The notes under the pieces were generated by a model. That model was not told the DNA's origin. It worked only from the letters and a program-made list of their open reading frames with translations, and did no database searches. Below, in pieces: positions 42,847 through 51,234 of a stretch of DNA of 64,000 nt (within the stretch, counting starts at the first letter, position 1; each line of letters starts with the position of its first letter). This stretch comes from Streptomyces sp. NRRL S-340 (GTDB lineage Bacteria > Actinomycetota > Actinomycetes > Streptomycetales > Streptomycetaceae): contig NZ_JOIY01000025.1 in NCBI RefSeq assembly GCF_000720185.1, positions 1 to 64,000 on the forward strand, read 5' to 3'. The translations under genes and the position numbers were made by a program.

Positions 42847-43710
42847 TCAGTAGCTCTCGCGGCACTCCCGCAGCAGCTGCCGGGTGCGTTCGGCCGTGGC
42901 GGCACGGGCGATCATGTGGTCGAGGACCTCCAGGTGCGCGGAGACCTCCTTGCGCGAGTCCAGGTACAGCGCGCCGGTCAGGTACTCGGTGTAGACCAGG
43001 TCGGGCAGCTCCGGCTCGGCGAAGCGGAACAGCGAGAACGGCGCGTACGTCCCCGGATGCGGGCCGTCCGCGAACTCCGCGACCTGCACCGTCACCCGGT
43101 CCCGCTCGGTGAACTCCAGCAGCTTGTCCAGCTGCCCGCGCATCACCTCGCCGCGGATGCTCACCGGCCGCCGCAGCACCGTCTCCTCGATGATCACCCA
43201 CAGGTGCGGCGGGTCCGGCCGCTCCAGCAGCGCCTGCCGGGCCATGCGCAGCGACACGTGCCGCTCGATCGCCTCCGGGCCCCTCTGCCCGACCGTGCCG
43301 GCCTCCAGCACGGCACGCGCGTACTCCTCCGTCTGCAGCAGACCCGGCACGAAGTGCGGCTCGTAGGAACGGATCAGCCGGGCCGCGCCCTCCAGGCTCA
43401 CGTACAGGCTGAACCACTCCGGCAGCACGTCGTGGTACCGCTGCCACCAGCCCGGCTCGTTGGCCTCCTCGGCCAGCCGCACGAAGGTGGCCGCCTCCTC
43501 CTCGTCCACCCCGTACGTCGCCAGCAGCACCTGCACGTACGGGATCTTCAGCGAGACCTCGGCCAGCTCCATGCGCCGCACGGTCGCGGCGGCCACCCGC
43601 AGCACCCGGGCGGCCTCCTCACGGGTGAGACCGGCCGCGTCGCGCAGCTCCTGCAGCCTCCTGCCGAGCACCACCTGACCCACGGTGGGCGCGGGCCGCC
43701 GCTCACTCAC
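42847..43710 (-). CDS. Helix-turn-helix (XRE) regulator with DUF5753 domain
   Basis: 287 residues: an N-terminal XRE HTH (GRRLQELRDAAGLTREEAARVL, RMELAEVSLKIPYVQVLL in parts) and a C-terminal DUF5753 (LEGAARLIRSYEPHFVPGLLQTEEYARAVL in parts; IRSYEPHFVPGLLQT is diagnostic), with YTEYLTGALYLDS near the end. Streptomyces has many such regulators, usually paired with a small DUF397 protein; no DUF397 gene is recognisable downstream here. GTG 43710 is chosen because GGGGAGG lies six bases upstream; an ATG at 43737 is possible. Confidence 0.85.
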   Translation of the reverse strand: MSERRPAPTVGQVVLGRRLQELRDAAGLTREEAARVLRVAAATVRRMELAEVSLKIPYVQVLLATYGVDEEEAATFVRLAEEANEPGWWQRYHDVLPEWFSLYVSLEGAARLIRSYEPHFVPGLLQTEEYARAVLEAGTVGQRGPEAIERHVSLRMARQALLERPDPPHLWVIIEETVLRRPVSIRGEVMRGQLDKLLEFTERDRVTVQVAEFADGPHPGTYAPFSLFRFAEPELPDLVYTEYLTGALYLDSRKEVSAHLEVLDHMIARAATAERTRQLLRECRESY

Positions 43711-43762
43711 GCCACGCCTCCCCACGCGCGCCGACATCCGCGCAGCAGTGTGTCACACCCGG

Positions 43763-44602
43763 TCAAGGCATCATCGAGTGAAGGTACTTCACGGTCGCCG
43801 GGTCGGCCGGCAGGAACGTCTCGATCGCCAGCTCCGCCACCGTCACGTCCATCGGCGTGTTGAACGTGGAGATCGAGGACACGAACGACAGCACCTGGCC
43901 CTCGTGCTCGATCCGCATCGGCAGCGCGAAGTACGGCGCCTCGCCGGCCTCCTCCTCCCGCACCGCCCCCGCGGCCGCCTCCGGCAACGGGTAGCCCGCC
44001 ACCTCCTCGTACAGCTCCCGCAGCGCCGGCGAGCGGTGCAGCGCGATCTGCCGCTCCATCTGCGCCAGCAGATGCCCCCGCCACTCGCGCAGATTGCGGA
44101 TGCGCGGCGCCAGCCCCTCGGGGTGCAGGGTCAGCCGCATCGCGTTCAGCGGCGGGACGAGCAGCTCCTCGGGAACACCCTCCAGGAGCATCGCCACACC
44201 CCGGTTGGCCGTCACCACGTCGTACACCGCGTCGACCACCAGCGCCGGATACGGCTCGTAGCCCCGGATCAGCCGTTCGAGGCCCTCGCGCAGCGCGCCC
44301 AGCGCCGGGTCGTCCAGCGGCGTCTCCGGATAGCGCGGCGCGTAACCGGCCGCCAGCAGCAGCGCGTTGCGCTCCCGCACCGGAACCTCCAGGTGCTCGG
44401 CCAGCCGCAGCAACATCTCCTCGCTCGGCCTGGACCGGCCCGTCTCGATGAAACTGATGTGCCGGGCCGAGGAGTCGGCGCGCAGTGCCAGCTCCAGCTG
44501 GCTGATCCGCCGCCGCTCCCGCCAGGCCCGCAGCAGCGGACCCGCGCCGCGGCCCGCGGGGGCGGTGGGAACCCGGACGTCACCGGTCGCGAGAATGGTC
44601 AT
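43763..44602 (-). CDS. Helix-turn-helix regulator with MmyB-like ligand-binding domain
   Basis: 279 residues: XRE HTH (SQLELALRADSSARHISFIETG, RPSEEMLLRLAEHLEVPVRERN in parts) followed by an MmyB-like PAS-type domain (YEPYPALVVDAVYDVVTANRG, REWRGHLLAQMERQ, SISTFNTPMDVTVAELAIE in parts). Such regulators in actinobacteria often bind fatty-acid-like ligands and control a divergently transcribed gene. Here only 40 bases separate its start from the ADP-ribosylglycohydrolase start, so a shared control region is likely. Confidence 0.85.
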   Translation of the reverse strand: MTILATGDVRVPTAPAGRGAGPLLRAWRERRRISQLELALRADSSARHISFIETGRSRPSEEMLLRLAEHLEVPVRERNALLLAAGYAPRYPETPLDDPALGALREGLERLIRGYEPYPALVVDAVYDVVTANRGVAMLLEGVPEELLVPPLNAMRLTLHPEGLAPRIRNLREWRGHLLAQMERQIALHRSPALRELYEEVAGYPLPEAAAGAVREEEAGEAPYFALPMRIEHEGQVLSFVSSISTFNTPMDVTVAELAIETFLPADPATVKYLHSMMP

Positions 44603-44642
44603 GCGTACGACCGTAGTCGAACCGACGTGGAGGAGTGGGCGC

Positions 44643-45752
44643 ATGAGCGAGCTGTGGAAGCCGTCCGGGGAGGCGACGGCCGTGTACCGGGCCAGGGTGC
44701 GCGGCTGTCTGCTGGGCGGGGCCGTCGGGGACGCCCTCGGCTACCCGATCGAGTTCAACGCCCTGGACCGCATCCGCGCCACCCACGGCCCGCGCGGCCT
44801 CACCGGCCTGGTCACCGTCTCGGCCGACGCCGGATCGGTCGCCCTGATCAGCGACGACACCCAGATGACCCTGTTCACCGCCGAGGGCATCCGCCAGGCC
44901 CAGCAGCACGGCCACGGCCCCCGCCTGGGCAGCGGCGGCTTCCGGATGGTGCGCTGGGCCTACGAGCGCTGGCTGGAGACCCAGCGCCGCACCGGACCGC
45001 AGGAGAGCGAACTCGCCCGGCCCGCCGGCGGCGACTACGAGGGCCCGCGCGGCGGCCTGGTCACCGAGGCCTGGCTGTACTCCCGCCGCGCGCCCGGCAA
45101 CGCCTGCCTGTCCGGGCTCGCCCTCGACCTCGTCCCCGACCCGGCCGCCGTGCTCGGCCCGCCCGGACCCATCAACCCCGACTCCAAGGGCTGCGGCGCC
45201 GTGATGCGCTCGGCGCCCTTCGGCCTCACCGGCGCCACCCCCGAAGAGGCCTTCGACAGCGCCGCCCGCTGCGCCCAGATGACCCACGGCCACCCCACCG
45301 GCTACTACGCGGCCGGTGCCTTCGCCGCGCTCATCGCCTGCCTCGTCGCCGGCGACTCCGTCGAGGGCGCGGTGCTGCGCGCGCTGCGCCTGCTCGGCCG
45401 CCACGCCGGCCACGAGGAGACCAGCGCTGCCCTCACCCAGGCGCTCGACCTGGCCGCCGAGGGCACCCCGAGCGCGGAACACGTCGAACGGCTCGGCGCC
45501 GGCTGGGTCGCCGAGGAGGCGCTGGCCATCGGCGTCTACGCCGCCCTCGCCGCCTCCGGCGTCGAGAACGCCCTGCTGCTGGCCGTCAACCACTCGGGCG
45601 ACAGCGACTCGACCGGGTCGGTCTGCGGCAACATCCTCGGCGCCCGTCACGGCGACCACGGCCTGCCGCACAGCTGGGTGGAGCGCGTGGAGGGGCGGGC
45701 ACGGATCGCCGCGCTGGCCGACGACCTTGCGGCCGGATCCCTCCCCGGGTGA
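44643..45752 (+). CDS. ADP-ribosylglycohydrolase family protein
   Basis: 369 residues of the DraG/ARH family: GCLLGGAVGDALGYPIEF, ALISDDTQMTLFTAEG (metal site), INPDSKGCGAVMRSAPFG, MTHGHPTGYYAAGAFAA and LAVNHSGDSDSTGSVCGN (second metal site) are all present, so activity is expected. These enzymes remove ADP-ribose from proteins, nucleic acids or small molecules using two Mg ions. GGAGGAG precedes the ATG. Divergent from an MmyB-type regulator that may sense the inducing signal. Confidence 0.9.
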   Translation: MSELWKPSGEATAVYRARVRGCLLGGAVGDALGYPIEFNALDRIRATHGPRGLTGLVTVSADAGSVALISDDTQMTLFTAEGIRQAQQHGHGPRLGSGGFRMVRWAYERWLETQRRTGPQESELARPAGGDYEGPRGGLVTEAWLYSRRAPGNACLSGLALDLVPDPAAVLGPPGPINPDSKGCGAVMRSAPFGLTGATPEEAFDSAARCAQMTHGHPTGYYAAGAFAALIACLVAGDSVEGAVLRALRLLGRHAGHEETSAALTQALDLAAEGTPSAEHVERLGAGWVAEEALAIGVYAALAASGVENALLLAVNHSGDSDSTGSVCGNILGARHGDHGLPHSWVERVEGRARIAALADDLAAGSLPG

Positions 45753-45900
45753 GCGCGGGCCCGCGTCCGGCCCGGGACCCGGCGGCCTTCCTGTGGCAGG
45801 CTGAACAGCGCAGGCCGACCGGGCGCCCGGCCCGGCGCGCCCCGCACACCGTCACCACAGGCGCGCGCCGCCCGGCGGCGCCCAGGAAGGGAGCCGGCCC

Positions 45901-46206
45901 ATGCCCGTCGCACCGCTGTCCCAGAAGGAGATCGAGGACCGGCTGGCGGAACTGCCCGGCTGGTCCCTCGACGGGGACCGCCTCACCCGCTCCTACCGGC
46001 TCGGCTCGCACTTCGCGGCGACCGCGATGGTGGTGCACATCGCCCAGGTGCAGGAAGAGCTGGACCACCACTCCGACCTGACCCTCGGCTACAACACCGT
46101 CTCCCTCGCCGTGAACACGCACAGCGCGGGCGGCGCCGTCACCGAGCTGGACTTCCGGCTCGCCCGCCGGGTGCAGGAACTGGCCCCGGTCCACGGAGCG
46201 CACTGA
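45901..46206 (+). CDS. Pterin-4a-carbinolamine dehydratase
   Basis: 101 residues: LSQKEIEDRLAELPGWSLDGDRLTRSY-type start (LPGWSLDGD), FAATAMVVHIAQVQEELDHHSDL-type core with the DHHSDL catalytic His pair, and YNTVSLAVNTHSAGGAVTELD-type end match PCD/DCoH. It dehydrates 4a-hydroxytetrahydropterins produced by aromatic amino acid hydroxylases. GGAAGGGAG precedes the ATG. No hydroxylase gene is in this window. A methyltransferase gene begins 27 bases later. Confidence 0.9.
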   Translation: MPVAPLSQKEIEDRLAELPGWSLDGDRLTRSYRLGSHFAATAMVVHIAQVQEELDHHSDLTLGYNTVSLAVNTHSAGGAVTELDFRLARRVQELAPVHGAH

Positions 46207-46233
46207 ACCGGACCGGACGGGGCGGGGGACCGC

Positions 46234-46986
46234 GTGCTGGACTACGACCAGGAAGCCGAACGCTACGACAGCGCCCGCGGCGGCGAACCCCGGGCCGCCG
46301 CCGCGGCCGGGGCGGTCCTCGGCCTGCTGCCCGCGGACGTCCGGGAACTGCTGGACACCGGCTGCGGCACCGGCATCGTGACCCGCCGCCTCGCCGCCGG
46401 CCGGCCCGCGGCCCGGGTGACCGGCGTGGACCTGGCGCCGGCCATGACCCGCAGGGCCGCCGAGCGCCTGCCTGGTGCCGTCGTGCGCGCCGACGCCCGG
46501 CGGCTGCCCTTCCCCGACGGCCGCTTCGACGCGGTCACCAGCGTCTGGCTGCTCCACCTCGCCCCGAGCGACGCCGACGCGCGCGCCGTCGTCGCCGAGT
46601 GCGCCCGCGTGCTGCGCCCCGGCGGGGTGTACGTCACCACGGTCGGCAAGGCCGCCGCGCACAACGTGGGCAGCGACATCGACGCCGTGCTGGCCTCCCG
46701 GCCGCCCAGTCCCGCCCGGGACGCGGACGGTCTCGTCACCGGGTACGCGGCCGCGTACGGCCTGGTACCGGCCGGGGCGGCGGAGTTCCGCGGCGCCGGC
46801 CAGGGCCGCAGCCCCCGCCGTACCATCGCCGACCTGCGGCGCGGCTGGTTCATGACGCTGCCGCCGGGCGGCCCGCTCGCCGACGCCTTCGCGGCCCGGC
46901 TGGCGGCCCTGCCCGACCAGGACCGCCCGCGCCCCGACCCGGTCTTCCGTCTGCGCGCGTACCGCAGGGCGGCGGTCACGGGCTGA
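46234..46986 (+). CDS. Class I SAM-dependent methyltransferase (Methyltransf_11 type)
   Basis: 250 residues: motif I LLDTGCGTGIVTRRLAAG (about 40-57), motif II TGVDLAPAMTRRAAERL, ADARRLPFPDGRFDAVTSVWLLHL and VLRPGGVYVTTVGK. The first loop has TGCGTG in place of the usual VGCGTG. GTG start at 46234, preceded by GGGGCGGGGG. Closely follows the carbinolamine dehydratase gene and is probably co-transcribed. Substrate unknown. Confidence 0.85.
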   Translation: MLDYDQEAERYDSARGGEPRAAAAAGAVLGLLPADVRELLDTGCGTGIVTRRLAAGRPAARVTGVDLAPAMTRRAAERLPGAVVRADARRLPFPDGRFDAVTSVWLLHLAPSDADARAVVAECARVLRPGGVYVTTVGKAAAHNVGSDIDAVLASRPPSPARDADGLVTGYAAAYGLVPAGAAEFRGAGQGRSPRRTIADLRRGWFMTLPPGGPLADAFAARLAALPDQDRPRPDPVFRLRAYRRAAVTG

Positions 46987-47031
46987 GTCCACGACCGGGC
47001 GACCGGCGAGGGGCGACCGGAAGCCGCACCG

Positions 47032-47055
47032 CCCCGCGCGCCGTACCGCGCGGGG
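47032..47055 (+). terminator. Hairpin after the methyltransferase gene
   Basis: 9-bp perfect stem (47032-47040 with 47047-47055), six-base loop, 46 bases after the stop codon. Confidence 0.5.
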
Positions 47056-47426
47056 GCGCGGAACGGGAGGACGTTTCCACGGCCCGGGGCCGGTCCGCGC
47101 CTCGGCGTGCGTGAGGCGCGGACCGGCAGGCGGGCCGCACCTCGTCGGCGTGTGCGGGGCGCGCGCCTGGACCGGCACGCGCCCCGTGCCGTACGCGGAG
47201 CCGTCAGCGGGGACTTGGGCGAGTGGCTCCGCGTACGAACCCATGGCCGGGGCGCCGTCCGCCCCGGTCCGGAACCGGTCGTGCCGCGCGGGGCGGCGCG
47301 CGGCGCCGTCCGTCAGGTGGGTGCATGAACGGTCCCTCTCCTTGCGGCTCGGAAGACGGGGGAGGAGCGGGGAGGAACGGGGAGGTGGAGCGGGGCTGCG
47401 GGGGAGGTGCGACAAGACCTGACCAG
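47056..47426. other. Non-coding stretch upstream of the cellulase genes
   Basis: No supported gene. Several frames are open but lack ribosome sites, family matches or codon bias; composition shifts toward purine-rich GGGGAGGAACGGGG sequence near 47350-47410. It presumably holds distant control sequence of the cellulase operon. Confidence 0.5.
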
Positions 47427-47440
47427 TGGGAGCGCTCCCA
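47427..47440. promoter_or_regulatory. CebR operator (perfect 14-bp palindrome)
   Basis: TGGGAGCGCTCCCA is the exact consensus box bound by CebR, the LacI-family cellobiose/cellotriose-responsive repressor of Streptomyces cellulose genes. It lies 212 bases before the GH5 start. Confidence 0.9.
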
Positions 47441-47589
47441 TAGTGCGGACCTGTCAGGGAACGGTCAAGTCCTTGAGGGGTCGAAAAAGATTCCGGCCCC
47501 TCCGGCGGGCCGGGCCCGGGGAATTCCGCCGAAAGTCAGGAAGCCCCCTGGCCTTCACCGGCGCTTGGCGCTACCTTCACTCGCACCAG

Positions 47590-47603
47590 TGGGAGCGGTT
47601 CCA
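47590..47603. promoter_or_regulatory. Second, imperfect CebR-like operator
   Basis: TGGGAGCGGTTCCA matches the CebR box at 12 of 14 positions, 49 bases before the GH5 ATG. Two boxes 163 bp apart could allow cooperative or looped repression. Confidence 0.75.
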
Positions 47604-47651
47604 TCAGTCGGCGCGTCCGCCACGACGCGCCCGGTCTGCAAGGAGTCGCTC

Positions 47652-49148
47652 ATGCGACACCCCCCGCGTTCAGTGTTTTTAGCCGCCACCGGAGCGGTCG
47701 CGCTCGCCGCGAGCGTGGTCGTCCCGGTGGCCTCGGCGCAGGGCGCCGCCCCCGCGTGCACGGTGGAGTACTCCGTCACCGGACAGTGGGGCACCGGCTT
47801 CCAGGGCGCCGTCACCCTCACCAACAACCGTGCGCCGCTGACCGGCTGGCGTCTGACCTTCGACCTCGCCGACGGCCAGGAGGTCACCGGCGGCTGGAAC
47901 GCGAAGTGGTCCCAGTCCGGCACGGAGGTGACCGCGCGGAACGAGAGCTGGAACGGCTCGCTCGGCACAGGCGCGAGCGTCGGCGCCGGCTTCCTCGGCA
48001 CCTCGCCGGGGAGCGGCCCCGCACCGGCCGTGTTCCGGCTCAACGGGGTCACCTGCAACGTCGACCCGGATCCGTCCGCACCGCCGACGGACCCGACCGG
48101 CCCGCCGACGGACCCCCCGCCGGCCGGTGACGGCCGGGCACCCGCCCTGCACGTGAACGGCAACCGGCTCGTCACCGCCGACGGCACCCCGCGCCGGCTG
48201 CTCGGCGTCAACCGCTCCGGCGGCGAGTTCATGTGCGTCCAGGGCCGTGGCATCTTCGACGGTCCCGTCGACGACGCCGCCGTCGAGGCGATCGCCGGCT
48301 GGAAGGCGAACGCCGTCCGCATCCCCCTCAACGAGGAGTGCTGGCTGGGACTTTCCGGCGTGGACCCCGCGTACGCGGGCGAGCGGTACGTCGACGCGGT
48401 CAAGCAGCTGGTGGCCCGTGCCGAGGCGCACGGCATGACCCCGATCGTCGAACTGCACTGGACCGAGGGCCAGTACACCGGGAACTCGGCGGGCTGCTCC
48501 GACGTGCACGCCACCTGCCAGAAACCGATGCCCGACGCCCGGTACAGCCCCTCGTTCTGGTCGTCGGTCGCCGGTGCCTTCAAGGACGACCAGGCCGTCG
48601 CCTTCGACCTGTTCAACGAGCCCTACCCGGACCGTGCCACCTCCAGCGCCGCCGACGCGTGGACGTGCTGGCGCGACGGCGGCACCTGCCCGGGCATCGG
48701 CTACGAGGTGGCCGGCATGCAGGACCTGGTCGACGCCGTACGCGGCACCGGGGCGAAGAACGTGATCCTGGCCGGCGGGCTCGCCTACTCCAACGACCTG
48801 AGCCAGTGGCTGACCCACCGGCCCGAGGACCCGGCGGGCAATCTGGCCGCCGCCTACCACGTCTACAACTTCAACGCCTGCGCCAGTGAGAGCTGCTGGG
48901 ACTCCACGCTCACCCCCGTCGCGGCCCAGGTGCCGCTGGTGGCGGGCGAGATCGGTGAGAACACCTGCTCCCACGGGTTCGTGGACCGGGTCATGAAGTG
49001 GTTCGACGACCACAACCTGTCCTATCTCGGCTGGACCTGGAACACCTGGGACTGTTCCTCCGGCCCGTCCCTGATCAGCGACTACGGCGGTACGCCCACG
49101 GCGTACGGCGCCGGGCTGCGCGACCACCTGCGCGCCCTCGCCCCCTGA
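47652..49148 (+). CDS. Secreted GH5 endoglucanase with N-terminal CBM2
   Basis: 498 residues: signal peptide (about 1-33, ending VASAQGA), family 2 cellulose-binding module (about 36-135; CTVEYSVTGQWGTGFQGAV, WNAKWSQSGTEVTARN, LNGVTCN), a Pro/Thr/Asp linker (PPTDPTGPPTDPPP) and a GH5 catalytic domain. The acid/base Glu is in AFDLFNEPYPD and the nucleophile Glu in LVAGEIGENTC. It cleaves internal beta-1,4-glucan bonds. The ATG has AAGGAG seven bases upstream. Two CebR boxes upstream predict induction by cello-oligosaccharides. Confidence 0.92.
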   Translation: MRHPPRSVFLAATGAVALAASVVVPVASAQGAAPACTVEYSVTGQWGTGFQGAVTLTNNRAPLTGWRLTFDLADGQEVTGGWNAKWSQSGTEVTARNESWNGSLGTGASVGAGFLGTSPGSGPAPAVFRLNGVTCNVDPDPSAPPTDPTGPPTDPPPAGDGRAPALHVNGNRLVTADGTPRRLLGVNRSGGEFMCVQGRGIFDGPVDDAAVEAIAGWKANAVRIPLNEECWLGLSGVDPAYAGERYVDAVKQLVARAEAHGMTPIVELHWTEGQYTGNSAGCSDVHATCQKPMPDARYSPSFWSSVAGAFKDDQAVAFDLFNEPYPDRATSSAADAWTCWRDGGTCPGIGYEVAGMQDLVDAVRGTGAKNVILAGGLAYSNDLSQWLTHRPEDPAGNLAAAYHVYNFNACASESCWDSTLTPVAAQVPLVAGEIGENTCSHGFVDRVMKWFDDHNLSYLGWTWNTWDCSSGPSLISDYGGTPTAYGAGLRDHLRALAP

Positions 49149-49266
49149 CTCCCCTCCCGCACCACCGGCACAAGAGCACCACCGGAACACCGGCACAGCA
49201 GCAACACCGGCACAGCAGGCATCCCAGCAGGTCAGTCCTTCCCTTCTACAGGAGGATTCCCCACTC

Positions 49267-51000
49267 ATGAGCCGCAGCAGAACAGCGATGCTCGCCGCCC
49301 TGACCCTCGTCGCCGGGGGCACGGGCATGGCGCTCACCGCCGCACCCGCCAGCGCCGGCGCGGCCGCCGCACCCTGCACCGTCGACTACCAGGTGCAGAA
49401 CCAGTGGAGCACCGGCTTCACGGCCGCCGTCACCGTCACCAACAACGGCCCCGCCAAGTCGGCCTGGACCCTGAAGTGGTCCTACGCGGGGGACCAGAAG
49501 GTCACCAGCGGCTGGAACGCGAAGATCACCCAGAGCGGCGCCGCCGTCACCGCCGCCAACGAGAGCTACAACGGCACCCTCGCCACCGGATCCAGCGCGG
49601 CCTTCGGGTTCCAGGGCACCTACAGCGGCACCAACGCCGTCCCGGCCACCTTCACCCTCGACGGCGTGACCTGCAACGTCGACGGGGGCACCACCGACCC
49701 GGGCGGCGGCACGACGGACCCGGGCGGCGGCACCACCGACCCGGGCGGCCGGGCCGCCAACCCGTACGACGGCGCCAAGGTCTACGTGAACCCCGAGTGG
49801 TCCGCGCACGCCGCCGCCGAACCGGGCGGCAGCCGCATCGCCAACCAGCCCACCGCCGTCTGGCTCGACCGCATCGCCGCCATCGAGGGCGTCAACGGCG
49901 GCATGGGCCTGCGCGACCACCTCGACGAGGCCCTCAAGCAGAAGGGCTCCGGCGAACTCGTCGTCCAGCTGGTCGTGTACGACCTGCCCGGACGCGACTG
50001 CGCGGCCCTCGCCTCCAACGGCGAACTCGGCCCCACCGACCTCGACAAGTACAAGACCCAGTACATCGACCCCATCGCGTCGATCCTGTCCGACCCGAAG
50101 TACGCGGGCCTGCGCATCGCCACGGTCATCGAGCCCGACTCGCTGCCCAACCTGGTCACCAACGCCGGCGGCACCAACACCACCACCGACGCCTGCGTGA
50201 CCATGAAGTCCAACGGCAACTACGAGAAGGGGGTCGGCTACGCCCTGGACAAGCTCGGCGCCGTCCCGAACGTCTACAACTACATCGACGCCGGCCACCA
50301 CGGCTGGCTGGGCTGGGACTCCAACCTCGGGCCGTCCGTCACGGAGTTCCTGAAGACCGCGACGAGCAACGGCGCGAGCCTGCACGACGTGGCCGGGTTC
50401 ATCGTCAACACGGCCAACTACAGCCCCACCAAGGAGCCGTACTTCAAGGTCACCGACAGCGTCAACGGGCAGACGGTGCGCCAGTCCAAGTGGGTGGACT
50501 GGAACCAGTACGTGGACGAGCAGTCGTTCGCGCAGGCGCTGCGGGACAAGCTCGTCGCGGCCGGCTTCGACTCCGGTCTCGGCATGCTGATCGACACCTC
50601 CCGCAACGGCTGGGGCGGATCCGCGCGGCCGGCCGGCGCCGGACCGCTGACCTCGGTGGACGCCTACGTCGACGGCGGCCGCATCGACCGCCGCATCCAC
50701 GTGGGCAACTGGTGCAACCAGAGCGGTGCGGGCCTCGGCGAACGGCCGGCCGCCTCCCCGGCCGCCGGGATCGACGCCTATGTGTGGGTCAAGCCGCCGG
50801 GCGAGTCGGACGGGGCCAGCTCCGCCGTCTCCAACGACGAGGGCAAGGGTTTCGACCGGATGTGCGACCCGACGTACGGGGGCAACGCACGCAACGGCAA
50901 CAACCCCTCGGGCGCGCTGCCGAACGCGCCGCTGGCCGGGCACTGGTTCTCCGCCCAGTTCCAGCAGCTGATGCAGAACGCCTATCCGCCGCTGCCGTGA
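49267..51000 (+). CDS. Secreted GH6 1,4-beta-cellobiohydrolase/cellulase with N-terminal CBM2
   Basis: 577 residues: signal peptide (about 1-31), CBM2 (about 35-137; CTVDYQVQNQWSTGFTAAV, LDGVTCNVDGG), a GTTDPGG-repeat linker, and a GH6 domain with both family signatures, VVYDLPGRDCAALASNGE (catalytic-loop Asp) and ATVIEPDSLPNLVTN (general-acid Asp), plus the terminal VWVKPPGESDG. GH6 enzymes act on cellulose, mostly processively from non-reducing ends. AGGAGG lies 11 bases before the ATG. It is 118 bases after the GH5 gene with no CebR box of its own and is likely read from the same promoter. Confidence 0.93.
   Translation: MSRSRTAMLAALTLVAGGTGMALTAAPASAGAAAAPCTVDYQVQNQWSTGFTAAVTVTNNGPAKSAWTLKWSYAGDQKVTSGWNAKITQSGAAVTAANESYNGTLATGSSAAFGFQGTYSGTNAVPATFTLDGVTCNVDGGTTDPGGGTTDPGGGTTDPGGRAANPYDGAKVYVNPEWSAHAAAEPGGSRIANQPTAVWLDRIAAIEGVNGGMGLRDHLDEALKQKGSGELVVQLVVYDLPGRDCAALASNGELGPTDLDKYKTQYIDPIASILSDPKYAGLRIATVIEPDSLPNLVTNAGGTNTTTDACVTMKSNGNYEKGVGYALDKLGAVPNVYNYIDAGHHGWLGWDSNLGPSVTEFLKTATSNGASLHDVAGFIVNTANYSPTKEPYFKVTDSVNGQTVRQSKWVDWNQYVDEQSFAQALRDKLVAAGFDSGLGMLIDTSRNGWGGSARPAGAGPLTSVDAYVDGGRIDRRIHVGNWCNQSGAGLGERPAASPAAGIDAYVWVKPPGESDGASSAVSNDEGKGFDRMCDPTYGGNARNGNNPSGALPNAPLAGHWFSAQFQQLMQNAYPPLP
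49687..49749 (+). repeat. Three 21-bp repeats encoding the GH6 linker
   Basis: Units 49687-49707, 49708-49728 and 49729-49749 each encode GTTDPGG; units 1 and 3 are identical. This is a typical expandable linker between binding module and catalytic domain. Confidence 0.9.
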
Positions 51001-51234
51001 CGGGCGGGGCATAGGTGTTCCGCCGGGGCCCGGTCCGGGCGAGGTGCGGCCGTCTGCCCGGCCGCGCCTTCCGGGCCGGGCCCCGGTCCCTTCCGGGGCG
51101 CCGGGGTTCCAGGGACGCCTCCTCACGCCGAACAGGGAATTCTGCACGGATTTTTTGCCGTCCCGGCAAGGGAACTGGCCCCGGCGCGGTGTGGCGGCGC
51201 ACGCTGGCCGCACCGAGACGAGAGGCTGATCACC

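Noticed and set aside
47111..47422. Open frames between the methyltransferase and the GH5 cellulase
   Set aside because: They overlap CebR-box-proximal control sequence, lack ribosome sites and show no family match.
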